In this document: in pieces, positions 1 to 8,010 of the stretch
Position numbering within the stretch: the stretch's first letter is position 1
How the letters are laid out: each line of letters opens with the position of its first letter
DNA from: an uncultured Clostridia bacterium
GTDB lineage: Bacteria; Bacillota; Clostridia; Lachnospirales; Bianqueaceae
Assembly (NCBI GenBank): GCA_944376225.1
Contig: CALWBZ010000022.1
Span: forward strand, 1 to 49,239
Length of the DNA stretch: 49,239 nucleotides
Direction: 5' to 3'
The notes under the pieces: model-generated
The model's database searches: none
What the model was told of the DNA's origin: nothing
Seen by the model: the letters and a program-made list of their open reading frames with translations, nothing else
Program-made: the position numbers and the translations under genes

Positions 1-1
1 G

Positions 2-223
2 ATGACGGAAGAGGGAAATGGCAGCTACAGCTTTATTCAACCGGAAGGCGCGGTAACGATCAAGGTTGACTTTGAAAAATTGCCGAATGCGTCGGAAACG
101 ACAAATAGTCCACAGACCGGAGATGACAGATATATGGGCCTTTGGATAACGATCATGTTAGTTGCGATCGCCGGCATGGTAGGAACGTTGGTATATGACA
201 GAAAGAAAAATAGTCATCAATAA
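2..223 (+). CDS. C-terminal end of a sortase-anchored surface protein (partial)
   Basis: Only the last 73 residues are in the window; the reading frame is open to the left edge, so the ATG at position 2 is probably internal. The fragment carries a sortase sorting signal: SPQTGD at residues 36-41, a hydrophobic membrane span at about 45-65, and a basic tail (RKK at 67-69). The family knowledge is that sortase cleaves between T and G and links the protein to peptidoglycan. The extracellular part, and therefore the function, lies outside the window. A strong terminator follows 13 bases after the stop, so this is the last gene of its transcript. Confidence 0.8.
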   Translation: MTEEGNGSYSFIQPEGAVTIKVDFEKLPNASETTNSPQTGDDRYMGLWITIMLVAIAGMVGTLVYDRKKNSHQ

Positions 224-235
224 ACCATAAAGTAA

Positions 236-280
236 GTCCCCATAAGAGACAGTAAAATGTTTCTTATGGGGACATTTTTA
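236..280 (+). terminator. Rho-independent terminator of the surface protein gene
   Basis: A stem of about 15 bp (arms 236-250 and 259-273, one mismatch) with an 8-base loop is followed by ATTTTTA. Confidence 0.85.
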
Positions 281-310
281 TCTAGGAGAAATCGATATTG
301 TACTTCGCAG

Positions 311-742
311 GCCCGAATGTGCTCGTTTCAGCTCTTTCCCTGGTTTTCCTGTTAAATTAATGGGTTTTCTCCGGAATGTGCTGTTCCCGAAGGAGCTGCG
401 GGTTTCAGCTTTTTCCCCGGTTTTCCTGTTAAATTAATGGATTTTCCCTGGGATGTGCTGTTCCCGAAGTCCCCGGGTTTCAGCTCTTTCCCTGGTTTTC
501 GTGTTAAATTAATGGATTTTCCCCGGGATGTGCTGTTCCCGGAGCTCCGCGTTTCAGCTCTTTCCCTGGTTTTCGTGTTAAATTAATGGATTTTCCCTGG
601 AATGTGCTGTTCCCGGGGGGAGTCCCCGGGTTTCAGCTCTTTCCCCGGTTTTCGTGTTAAATTAATGGATTTTCCCCGGGATGTGATGTTCCAGGAGGAG
701 TCCCCGGGTTTCAGCTCTTTCCCTGTTTTTCCTGTTAAATTA
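311..742. repeat. Six degenerate tandem repeats of 74-79 bp
   Basis: The core GTTTCAGCTCTTTCCC recurs at 325, 402, 477, 551, 630 and 708, giving periods of 77, 75, 74, 79 and 78 bp. Each unit continues with TGGTTTTC, then TGTTAAATTAATGG, ATTTTCC, and GGRATGTGCTGTTCC, followed by a GC-rich part that varies most in length and sequence. In several copies CCGGGA and TCCCGG flank an 8-base loop, so a transcript could fold into small hairpins. No plausible gene runs through the array; the 86-codon frame at 602-862 consists of repeat sequence and has no ribosome binding site. Bases 743-869 hold nothing I can identify. Confidence 0.85.
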
Positions 743-869
743 ACCGAATTGACAGTTTCATATACAGCCTATCTGAGACAGGCTTTTCAAAAAGAAAATA
801 GTATGGAAAACGGAATGATAAAGTCGTGCCGAGTTCGAGCAAAAAGTACGGGTTTTTTGTAAAAAAGTA

Positions 870-898
870 TTGACGATCAGGAATGGGCATGGTATAAT
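870..898 (+). promoter_or_regulatory. Promoter of the proline tRNA pair
   Basis: TTGACG at 870-875 and TATAAT at 893-898 are separated by 17 bases, 22 bases before the first tRNA. Confidence 0.85.
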
Positions 899-920
899 GA
901 GTATCGCTTGTGAGAAGCAT

Positions 921-994
921 CTGGGTGTAGCTCAGTTTGGTAGAGCGCTTGAATGGGGTTCAAGAGGCCGCAGGTTCAACTCCTGTCACCCATA
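921..994 (+). tRNA. tRNA-Pro (anticodon GGG)
   Basis: The cloverleaf folds by eye: acceptor 921-927 with 987-993, D-stem GCTC/GAGC, anticodon stem CTTGA/TCAAG with loop ATGGGGT (anticodon GGG), T-stem GCAGG/CCTGT with loop TTCAACT, discriminator A994. CCA is not encoded. The first acceptor pair is C1 against U72, a mismatch, while the neighbouring tRNA-Pro has a normal C1-G72 pair. It would read CCC and CCU codons. Confidence 0.9.
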
Positions 995-998
995 CTTT

Positions 999-1073
999 CG
1001 GAATGTAGCTCAGTTAGGTATGAGCGCTTGGTTCGGGACCAAGAGGCCGCAGGTTCAAGTCCTGTCATTCCGA
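999..1073 (+). tRNA. tRNA-Pro (anticodon CGG)
   Basis: Acceptor CGGAATG (999-1005) pairs fully with CATTCCG (1066-1072), discriminator A1073. The D-stem is GCTC/GAGC, the anticodon stem CTTGG/CCAAG with loop TTCGGGA (anticodon CGG), and the T-stem GCAGG/CCTGT. CCA is not encoded. It lies 4 bases after the first tRNA-Pro and shares its promoter, and the extra-loop and T-stem segment is nearly identical, suggesting duplication. Confidence 0.95.
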
Positions 1074-1082
1074 CGCGTGAAA

Positions 1083-1119
1083 CCCGCTTAGATAAGCCAT
1101 TATCTAGGCGGGATTTTTG
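1083..1119 (+). terminator. Terminator of the tRNA-Pro pair
   Basis: CCCGC and TAGATAA pair with TTATCTA and GCGGG around a 4-base loop; ATTTTTG follows. Confidence 0.85.
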
Positions 1120-1271
1120 TAACCGGAGAGGGAAAAACGGCGTTTTGTCCGTTATTTGTCCGTTATTCAAATAAAAATTTCCTGGCAGAGAGTTGATCTC
1201 TTATCCGGCTGCGGTTACTTAGATTCATTATAGAGCTGGCGGCCCAGATTGTCAACGAGGGAGGGAACGAC

Positions 1272-1569
1272 ATGTATAAAAAATGGAATTGCCTATGCTG
1301 GAGAGCAAAAACAACCGCTAAAAATAAGCGGTGTGTGCCCTCTTGAAGATTATAAACTGTGGGTACGGTTTAATAATGGAGAAGTGAAAATTTTTGATTT
1401 TTCAAAAGCACTGAATTGTCCTGCTTTTTCCCCGGTAAAAGATAAATCTGTTTTTAACTCAGCTTATATAGATTATGGCGTAACCGTTTGGAATGATGGT
1501 GATATTGATATTGCGCCCGAATATCTTTATAAAAACGGAGTACCTGCAGAGGGTGTTGGTGATGCCTGA
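1272..1569 (+). pseudogene. DUF2442 domain protein, probably frameshifted at its start
   Basis: The readable frame (open from a TTG at 1249) resembles DUF2442 proteins: LEDYKLWVRFNNGEVKIFDFS followed by a DYGVTVWNDGDIDIAPEYLY end (both quoted in part). DUF2442 has no known activity and often sits beside small XRE regulators. The best start is the ATG at 1272, which has GAGGGAGGG six bases upstream, but it is out of frame. Removing one A from the run of six at 1278-1283 would read M-Y-K-N-G-I-A-Y-A-G-E straight into the domain. The TTG at 1249 has no ribosome binding site. I infer a one-base insertion; a sequencing error in the homopolymer is possible, but the next two genes are also broken. 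Confidence 0.6.
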
Positions 1570-1760
1570 GAGCTGTTCCCTTATTATTGATAGTCTTATT
1601 GAGCGGAGACACAGTAAAGGTATGACGCAGAAAGAGCTTGCTGAAGCATCCAGTTTATAGCTCGTTTGGAAAATAAAGAAACATTCCTCAGCTTGATACG
1701 TTGTTAAAGGTAGCTTCTGCTCTGGATTGCAATATTGAGATCGTCCCCGTTACTAAATAA
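1562..1760 (+). pseudogene. XRE-family helix-turn-helix regulator, broken
   Basis: The ATG at 1562 overlaps the end of the DUF2442 frame. It reads MPESCSLIIDSLIERRHSKG then MTQKELAEASSL and stops at 1658-1660. In other frames the rest of a Cro/CI-type domain is still legible: IARLENKET, then PQLDTLLKVASALDCNIEIV to a TAA at 1758-1760. Several residues of the recognition-helix region are missing at the first break, and a second frame change lies near 1685. The intact form would be about 70 residues. The overlap with DUF2442 points to a former two-gene toxin-antitoxin-like operon, which is inference. Confidence 0.75.
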
Positions 1761-1771
1761 GGAGAGGTAAC

Positions 1772-2136
1772 ATGTTATATATGTATCCGGCCATTTTTCA
1801 TAAAGAAGAAGGCGCGTATTGGGTGGAGTTTCCGGATCTTCCAGGCTGTCAGACCTTCGGTGATACGTTAAGCGAAACAATGGAAGATGCCCAAGAAGCT
1901 TTAGCCGCTTATCTTATAACGCTGATTTCTGACGGCGCTCCAATTCCTGCATCGTCTCCTATACAAGAGATAAGGACAAATGATGCAGGCGCATTTACTT
2001 CGCCTGTGAGCTGCACCCTATCGGGAGATTCCGAGAGAAATCCGTTAAGAAGACCTTAACCATTCCCGCATGGTTGAAGGGGATTAACTTTTCAAAAACA
2101 CTCCAAGAAGCCTTAATTCAGAAAGTCCAATCATGA
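1772..2136 (+). pseudogene. HicB-family antitoxin, frameshifted
   Basis: A good ribosome binding site (GGAGAGG) precedes the ATG. The first 65 or so residues are a HicB-like fold: MLYMYPAIFHKEEGAYWVEF, then PDLPGCQTFGDTLSE and EDAQEALAAYL. After about codon 70 the frame reads SPVSCTLSGDSERNPLRRP and stops at 2059. The proper C-terminal half continues in another frame as KSVKKTLTIPAWLKGINFSK then TLQEALIQKVQS with stop at 2134-2136; it also appears to lack several residues after PAWL. No HicA toxin gene is adjacent. HicB normally binds and silences HicA and represses its own operon through that C-terminal DNA-binding part, so this copy is unlikely to work. Confidence 0.75.
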
Positions 2137-2142
2137 GAAACG

Positions 2143-2171
2143 CCTCTCCCGTTTTGGGAGAGGTCTTTTTG
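2143..2171 (+). terminator. Terminator after the hicB remnant
   Basis: CCTCTCCC and GGGAGAGG (2143-2150, 2156-2163) flank a 5-base loop, followed by TCTTTTTG. Confidence 0.85.
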
Positions 2172-2226
2172 TGCCATGGTGTAATCTTCTTTCTCAGACA
2201 TAAACATCCCTCAAGCAGGAAGGTTC

Positions 2227-2255
2227 TTGCCATTTACGGAAGCCTATGCTATAAT
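2227..2255 (+). promoter_or_regulatory. Promoter of gdpP-rplI-dnaB
   Basis: TTGCCA at 2227-2232 and TATAAT at 2250-2255, 17 bases apart, about 60 bases before gdpP. Confidence 0.75.
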
Positions 2256-2317
2256 GGCTTTAGTCAGACATTTATTGCCACTTCCCCAAGGGGATGGGGC
2301 AGAAGGAGAGAGACGGG

Positions 2318-4330
2318 ATGAATCAAACGCTCAAGAAAAGCCTGTCCATGTATACGGCGATGCTGTACGGCATTCTAGCGTTGGCCGTAGCGCTTGCCAT
2401 TATCTACTTTATCGCGGAGCAAAACATCTTCGGGCTCATTATGCTCGGAGCCATCGTGATGATCGCGGTGGTGGCCGTGATCGGGATCCTGGCTTTCAGA
2501 AAGACGCTGCACGATAAAGTCCTCAACGATTCCGTAGAAATCGCCAACCGGCAGATGCAGTATATGCAGCACTGGGATTTTCCCTTCGCGCTGCTCAAGA
2601 CGGACGGAAGAGTCTTTTGGTGGAACGATACCTTCATGGAACTGTTCCGGGCAAAGCTGGAGGGTTCTGAGGAAGAGATCCGGATGGAAGCCCTTCTGGG
2701 AACGATCAAATATCCGGAAGAAGGCGGAAGCCTTACATCGGAAGTAGATGTAGAGGGTCGGACGTATCGGTTGATCGTCACCCAGGAATCGATTCTGGAG
2801 GCGGATACCGGCGAATTGTCGGAGCTTCTGTATTCCGTAAGCCTTTTGGATATCACCAAGGAGAAGATCTTGGCTTTGGAAAACGCCAATATTCGTCCGG
2901 TGGTGGCCCTGATCTATATCGACAACTACGATCAGGCGCTGGGGAGCATGGAAGAAACCCGCAGGCCCCTGTTGGAGGCGATGGTTTATAAGAGACTCAA
3001 CGATCTGACGGCCCATGTGAACGGGATACTGACCCGAATGGAAAAAGACCGACTGTTCTTAGTGTTTCCCCATGAGGCCTTGGAACGGCTAAAAGAGACC
3101 AAGTTCAAGGTGTTGGAGGACGTGCGGAAGATCAATATCGGCAATCGTCTGCCGGTCACGCTGAGTATTGGAATCGGCGTCGCGGAACGCCTGGAGGATT
3201 CTCACACATACGCGAGAGCGGCCGTGGACCTTGCCTTGGGCCGAGGCGGCGACCAGGCGGTATTGAAGAACGGGGAGAAAACCACCTTCTACGGCGGAAA
3301 ATCCGGCGGAGTGGAGAAGACGAACCGAGTAAGGGCTCGTCTTATTGCCCACGCCCTGCGAGAGGTGGTCGCGGACGCCCAGCAGGTGCTGGTCATGGGA
3401 CATGCCAATCCGGATCTGGACTGCTTCGGCGCCGCTCTGGGAATGGCCCATACGATCGCGTCCTTTGAGAAGAAGGTGGCGATCGTGCTAAGCGACCCTC
3501 ATCCCGCGATCGATATCCTCTACGAGCGTGTGATGGAAGAACGGGAGTACGCCGCGCAGATCATTACCGGAGCCCAGGCGGAGGCTCTTTCGGGGGACAA
3601 GACCCTGCTCATCGTGGTAGATGTAAACCGGCCCTCCATCGTGGCCCATCCGCCCCTTTTGGATTTGAATAAAAACATCGTGGTGATCGATCATCACAGG
3701 ACCAGCGTGGATCATATCTCCAGCGCGGTGGTATCCTATGTGGAGCCCTATGCGTCTTCCGCCAGCGAGATGGTGACGGAGCTCATCCAGTACATGACGG
3801 AGAGGACCCATCTGAAACCTCTGGAGACGGACGCTCTTTTTGCCGGCATCGCGCTGGATACCAAGAACTTTACGGTCAAAACAGGAATCAGAACCTTCGA
3901 AGCCGCGGCCTTCCTGCGGAGAAACGGGGCGGACTCCCTGCGGGTGCGCCAGCTGTTTAAGAACGACATCACGGAATATCGGGCCAAGGCGCAGATCGTC
4001 AGCAAGGCGGAAATCATCTACCAGCAGATGGCCCTGTCCTATTGGGACGGGAGAGAGACGTCGAACGCCCTGGCGCTGGCTGCTGCCGCTGCGGACGAGC
4101 TCTTAGATATCCGGGGCGTGGAAGCCTCCTTCGTACTCACCGAGATGGAAGGCGTGATCAACATCAGCGCCCGTTCCTTAGGGGACATCAATGTGCAGGT
4201 CATCATGGAAGCCATAGGAGGAGGCGGACACTTGACGATCGCGGGAGCGCAGCTTGCGCAGACGGATATGGACGAGGCTCTGGAGAGGCTAAAGAAGGCT
4301 ATCAAGGATTTTTTAGAGAATAACAAATAA
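2318..4330 (+). CDS. gdpP: GdpP, cyclic-di-AMP phosphodiesterase
   Basis: This 670-residue membrane protein matches GdpP (about 660 residues), which hydrolyses the second messenger c-di-AMP to pApA and so affects cell wall and potassium balance. Two membrane spans lie at about 13-60, then a PAS-like region, a degenerate GGDEF domain (GRGGDQ in place of GGDEF), a DHH domain with GHANPDLDCFG and VVIDHHR, and a DHHA1 end with GGGGHLTIAG. All DHH metal-binding motifs are present. The start at 2318 has AAGGAGAG at a good distance; the upstream in-frame ATG at 2294 lacks such a site. The gene is followed after 15 bases by rplI and then dnaB, the usual Firmicutes order. Confidence 0.95.
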   Translation: MNQTLKKSLSMYTAMLYGILALAVALAIIYFIAEQNIFGLIMLGAIVMIAVVAVIGILAFRKTLHDKVLNDSVEIANRQMQYMQHWDFPFALLKTDGRVFWWNDTFMELFRAKLEGSEEEIRMEALLGTIKYPEEGGSLTSEVDVEGRTYRLIVTQESILEADTGELSELLYSVSLLDITKEKILALENANIRPVVALIYIDNYDQALGSMEETRRPLLEAMVYKRLNDLTAHVNGILTRMEKDRLFLVFPHEALERLKETKFKVLEDVRKINIGNRLPVTLSIGIGVAERLEDSHTYARAAVDLALGRGGDQAVLKNGEKTTFYGGKSGGVEKTNRVRARLIAHALREVVADAQQVLVMGHANPDLDCFGAALGMAHTIASFEKKVAIVLSDPHPAIDILYERVMEEREYAAQIITGAQAEALSGDKTLLIVVDVNRPSIVAHPPLLDLNKNIVVIDHHRTSVDHISSAVVSYVEPYASSASEMVTELIQYMTERTHLKPLETDALFAGIALDTKNFTVKTGIRTFEAAAFLRRNGADSLRVRQLFKNDITEYRAKAQIVSKAEIIYQQMALSYWDGRETSNALALAAAAADELLDIRGVEASFVLTEMEGVINISARSLGDINVQVIMEAIGGGGHLTIAGAQLAQTDMDEALERLKKAIKDFLENNK

Positions 4331-4345
4331 CGGGAGGAAAATGAA

Positions 4346-4792
4346 ATGAAGATTTTACTGCTGCAGGACGTTAAGAAACTGGGAAAGGCAGGCGACATTG
4401 TAGAGGTCAGCGACGGATACGCCAAGAACTTTATCATGCCTCAGAAACTGGGAAAAGAAGCGACCAAGGAAGTCCTAAACGAATGGAAACTGAAAAAGGG
4501 AAGCGAGGCAAACCGTCGGGAGCAGGAAAAGCAGGCGGCTATCGCGATGGCGGAGGAGCTGTCTAAGGTAAAGGTACGCCTCCAGGTCAAGGGCGGCGAA
4601 GGAGGCCGGCTCTTCGGCTCGGTCACGGCTAAAGATATAGCGGACGCCCTGGAGAAACAAGCGGGCGTCAAGGTGGATAAAAAGAAGATCCAGCTAAAGG
4701 ACGGCATCAAGAACGCGGGCGCCTATCAGGTGGAGATTCGGCTGCATCCGGCGGCGACCGCGAAAGTAAGCGTACAGGTGGAGGCCCAGTAA
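4346..4792 (+). CDS. rplI: Ribosomal protein L9
   Basis: The product (148 residues, the normal length) binds 23S rRNA in the large ribosomal subunit. The N-terminal domain has the L9 signature: MKILLLQDVKKLGKAGDIVE followed by V-S-D-G-Y-A-K-N-F. A long charged helix at about 45-75 leads to the C-terminal domain (GGEGGRLFGSVT). A GGGAGG ribosome binding site lies in the 15-base gap after gdpP, so the genes are co-transcribed. dnaB follows 37 bases after the stop. Confidence 0.97.
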   Translation: MKILLLQDVKKLGKAGDIVEVSDGYAKNFIMPQKLGKEATKEVLNEWKLKKGSEANRREQEKQAAIAMAEELSKVKVRLQVKGGEGGRLFGSVTAKDIADALEKQAGVKVDKKKIQLKDGIKNAGAYQVEIRLHPAATAKVSVQVEAQ

Positions 4793-4829
4793 AAGGCAGG
4801 GCAACTGAAAGACAGAAAAGAGGATGGAG

Positions 4830-6194
4830 ATGGCGGAAGAGAAGATGGCGCCCCGCGTGCGGCCCCATAGCGAAGAGGCGGAGCAGGCGGTTTTGGGCTC
4901 GATGCTGATGGATCGCGACGCGGTAAACGCGGCCATGGAGATCCTGGAGCCGGAGGATTTTTACAACGAGCGGCATCGCGTAATCTACCGCGGGATGCAG
5001 GATCTGTATCGGGAAAACAGAGCGATCGACCTGATTACGCTGAAAGACAAGCTGGAACAGGGTGGGACGCTGGAGACGATCGGAGGCCTTGTCTACCTGG
5101 GTCAGGTCGCCGCGGCGGTACCCAGCTCGATCAATGCCGGACATTACGCCCGGATTGTGAAAGAGAAGGCCCAGTACCGGCAGTTCATCAATATCGGCGA
5201 AGCGATGATGCAAAAGGGCTACGCCGGGGAGATGCCCATTAACGAGCTGTCGGAAAACGTGGAGAAGGACGTGTTTCAGATTCTTTCCAATCAGCGGGGA
5301 GAAGGATTCACCCATATCCACGATGTCCTGTTAGAGACCTATGAGGATATCGAACGACTGGCGAGCCAGCCGGGAACCATCACGGGCGTGCCCACGGGAT
5401 TCACGGATCTGGATCGCCAGACCACGGGGCTGCAGCCCTCGGATCTGGTGCTTCTGGGCGCGCGTCCTTCCATGGGAAAGACGGCCTTTGCCCTGAACAT
5501 CGTACAGCACGCGGCCGTCAGAGAGCACAAAGTGTGCGCCATTTTCAGCCTGGAAATGTCGAAGAAGCAGCTCGCCAACCGTCTTTTGTGCGCGGAGTCC
5601 TTGGTAGATTCCGAAAGGATCCGCCGAGGGATGCTGGAGAACGAGGATTGGGAAAAGCTGCTGGAAGCCTTAGCGCCCCTGTCGGAGGCGCCGATCTATA
5701 TCGATGATACCTCAGGCATCACCCTGTCCGAGCTTCGGTCCAAATGCCGGAAGCTAAAACTGGAGAAGGGGCTGGACCTGATCATGATCGACTATCTGCA
5801 GCTCATGAGCGGCTCCAAAAGTAATAGCGGGGAGAACAGACAGCAGGAAATATCGGATATCTCCCGGGGCCTCAAGGCGCTGGCGAGAGAAATGCAGGCG
5901 CCGGTGCTGGCGCTGTCCCAGCTGTCCCGCGCGTTGGAGAGCCGGTCGGACCGCAGGCCCATGCTGTCGGACCTCAGAGAATCGGGAGCCATCGAGCAGG
6001 ACGCGGACGTGGTAATGTTCCTGTACCGGGACGAATATTACAATAAAGATTCCAAAGATCACAACATCGCGGAAGTGATCGTGGCCAAGCAGAGAAACGG
6101 CGCCACGGGCACCATCAAACTGGCTTGGTTAGGGCAGTACACGAAGTTCGCGAATCTGGATCATTCACAATATGCACGGGGGCAGGAAGCATAA
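4830..6194 (+). CDS. dnaB: Replicative DNA helicase DnaB
   Basis: The 454-residue product is the hexameric helicase that unwinds DNA at the replication fork (called DnaC in Bacillus). The N-terminal helical domain begins PHSEEAEQAVLGSMLMDRDA, and the RecA-like motor holds Walker A GARPSMGKTAF (Lys217) and Walker B IMIDYLQLM (Asp321). DLRESGAIEQDADVV is the typical late motif. No intein or insertion is visible. I prefer the ATG at 4830 over 4824: AGAGG at 4819-4823 is six bases from 4830 but directly abuts 4824. The next gene's ATG follows the TAA with no gap. Confidence 0.96.
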   Translation: MAEEKMAPRVRPHSEEAEQAVLGSMLMDRDAVNAAMEILEPEDFYNERHRVIYRGMQDLYRENRAIDLITLKDKLEQGGTLETIGGLVYLGQVAAAVPSSINAGHYARIVKEKAQYRQFINIGEAMMQKGYAGEMPINELSENVEKDVFQILSNQRGEGFTHIHDVLLETYEDIERLASQPGTITGVPTGFTDLDRQTTGLQPSDLVLLGARPSMGKTAFALNIVQHAAVREHKVCAIFSLEMSKKQLANRLLCAESLVDSERIRRGMLENEDWEKLLEALAPLSEAPIYIDDTSGITLSELRSKCRKLKLEKGLDLIMIDYLQLMSGSKSNSGENRQQEISDISRGLKALAREMQAPVLALSQLSRALESRSDRRPMLSDLRESGAIEQDADVVMFLYRDEYYNKDSKDHNIAEVIVAKQRNGATGTIKLAWLGQYTKFANLDHSQYARGQEA

Positions 6195-7574
6195 ATGAGA
6201 CATGAGACGAATTTTATCGAGTGGGATCACCGCGGCCGGTGGTCAGAAGGGCAAACAGAAGGACTTCGGATCACGGAAGAAGGGTGGCTCGTCTTAGCGG
6301 AAGGAGCGGCGGAAGGTACGTATACGACGCCGGAAGTGGATACTCTGCCCTTCGAGAACCTTGTGGCCTGTTGGAACGCCGACACACCGGAAGGATGCTG
6401 GGTGGAGATCTCCGCCAGGGTCTATCTAAACGAAAAGAAAGATTGGAGTCCCTGGGGAAGTTGGGGACGGTGGAGTCCCTATATCGAGAGGAAGAACCGG
6501 GGCGGGGAGTATCCCGAGGAGGCACCGGTCATTCGCATGAACTGCGATATCCTGGAGCCGATGGGGGATTTCGCGCAAAAGCTTCAAATCCGGGCGCGTC
6601 TGGTGAGGGAGAAGGAGGGCGTAACGCCCCGCTTGCGCCGCCTAACGGCTTCTTTGCGAAACCGCGAGCTGCCGGAGATCCCCACGGGGGAACAGGCGAC
6701 GGAAAGCTTTCCCACAGAGCGCGTTCTGAGTATGCCGGCCTGTTCCCAGATGGTGCGGGATCCGGAGATCGGAAACATCATCTGCAATCCCACCACCATG
6801 ACGATGCTCCTTGCCGCCCGGGGAACCCAGGCGCTGCCGGAGCAGACGGCGATGACTTGTGTGGATCTTATCGAGGGGTTCGGCAACTGGACATACGCGG
6901 CGGCCGCCGTGGGAATGTACGGATACCGGGCTTACGCCAGATTCGGGGATTATGACCTGATTCGGCGGGAGATCCTCGCCGGCCGTAGCGTGGGCGTCAG
7001 CGTACACTATGCCGGTTCCCGGGAAAAGGCGGAAGAAAGGGGATTGCCCTATCTGGAAGGAGCGCCTTGTACGACCCCCGGACACATCCTGGCGGTAAGG
7101 GGCTTTGGACAGGAAGGCGATCAGGAGTATGTGTACGTGTGCGATCCGGCGGCAAAAGACGACCGGGAGGTTCGAAGAAAGTACCGCAAGGAACAGTTTC
7201 TCGAGGCCTGGAGCGGTCGCTTGTGTTATCTTGTGGACCGAGAGCCGGAAACGAAAGAAGGACTTTATGTGCCGGCCTTTCGTGAGGCTTCGGCAGAGAA
7301 AGGGGAGGACGGCCGCTATCGGTGGGTGATCGACGGCAGGCCCTATCCCGTGTTGCCGGAGATGCTCTCCCAAAAGAGGAGCAAAGCCGGGCGGATGACG
7401 TTTATGATCCGGCAAAAACGGGATTATCCCGAGCCGCGAATGGATGCCAACGATCTGTTTTTATATCCCGAGCCGGAAGAGGACGGATCCTTCGCGCTCC
7501 CCGCGGGAGACTGGATTTTGTATCTCATGAGCAATACGGGAGAACGCTGGCGGGCTTATCGATCGGAATCATAA
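6195..7574 (+). CDS. C39-like cysteine peptidase domain protein
   Basis: The 459-residue product resembles the Peptidase_C39_2 group seen in Firmicutes. The first 170 residues look like a beta-rich domain (WVEISARVYL, WSPWGSWGRWSPY). The peptidase part has a likely catalytic Cys197 (NIICNPTTMTMLLAARG), His297 (TTPGHILAVRGF) and Asp317 (YVCDPAA), the order Cys-His-Asp of papain-like enzymes. No signal peptide is visible, so a cytoplasmic site is suggested, which is unusual for this group. Its ATG abuts the dnaB stop codon, so it is probably translated from the dnaB message. The substrate is unknown; an inactive binding role is possible. Confidence 0.75.
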   Translation: MRHETNFIEWDHRGRWSEGQTEGLRITEEGWLVLAEGAAEGTYTTPEVDTLPFENLVACWNADTPEGCWVEISARVYLNEKKDWSPWGSWGRWSPYIERKNRGGEYPEEAPVIRMNCDILEPMGDFAQKLQIRARLVREKEGVTPRLRRLTASLRNRELPEIPTGEQATESFPTERVLSMPACSQMVRDPEIGNIICNPTTMTMLLAARGTQALPEQTAMTCVDLIEGFGNWTYAAAAVGMYGYRAYARFGDYDLIRREILAGRSVGVSVHYAGSREKAEERGLPYLEGAPCTTPGHILAVRGFGQEGDQEYVYVCDPAAKDDREVRRKYRKEQFLEAWSGRLCYLVDREPETKEGLYVPAFREASAEKGEDGRYRWVIDGRPYPVLPEMLSQKRSKAGRMTFMIRQKRDYPEPRMDANDLFLYPEPEEDGSFALPAGDWILYLMSNTGERWRAYRSES

Positions 7575-7591
7575 GTTTGCAGAAATTGTAC

Positions 7592-7620
7592 TTGCAAATT
7601 TTAGTGAAATGGGATACAAT
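7592..7620 (+). promoter_or_regulatory. Promoter of the ferredoxin gene
   Basis: TTGCAA at 7592-7597 and TACAAT at 7615-7620, 17 bases apart, 47 bases before the start codon. Confidence 0.75.
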
Positions 7621-7622
7621 GA

Positions 7623-7838
<216 letters not shown>

Positions 7839-7872
7839 GACCCCAGGGGTATACGGCTTTTTTGGATCAAAA

Positions 7873-7907
7873 CGATGCCCGGAAGTTTTCTTCCGGGCAT
7901 CGTTTTA
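7873..7907 (+). terminator. Terminator of the ferredoxin gene
   Basis: A 13-bp perfect stem (CGATGCCCGGAAG at 7873-7885, partner 7890-7902) with a 4-base loop, then TTTTAT. Confidence 0.9.
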
Positions 7908-7934
7908 TATGCGGATTTTTTGTGGGGAATAGAG

Positions 7935-7963
7935 TTGTAATTTAGGGGAAAATGTATTATAAT
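7935..7963 (+). promoter_or_regulatory. Promoter of the DUF1858 gene
   Basis: TTGTAA at 7935-7940 and TATAAT at 7958-7963, 17 bases apart. Confidence 0.75.
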
Positions 7964-8010
7964 AAGTCCTGCGCGGACACGCGACATATAAGACGAGGAG
8001 GTTTACAATC

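Noticed and set aside
311-742. CRISPR array
   Set aside because: The repeats differ too much from each other, are contiguous, and have no short identical repeats separated by unique spacers; no cas genes are present.
602-862. 86-codon plus-strand frame inside the repeats
   Set aside because: It consists of the repeat unit read through, has no ribosome binding site and no coding character.
1140-1180. Direct repeat GTCCGTTAT just after the tRNA terminator as an attachment site
   Set aside because: Only two short copies two bases apart, no integrase gene and no second copy elsewhere in the window.
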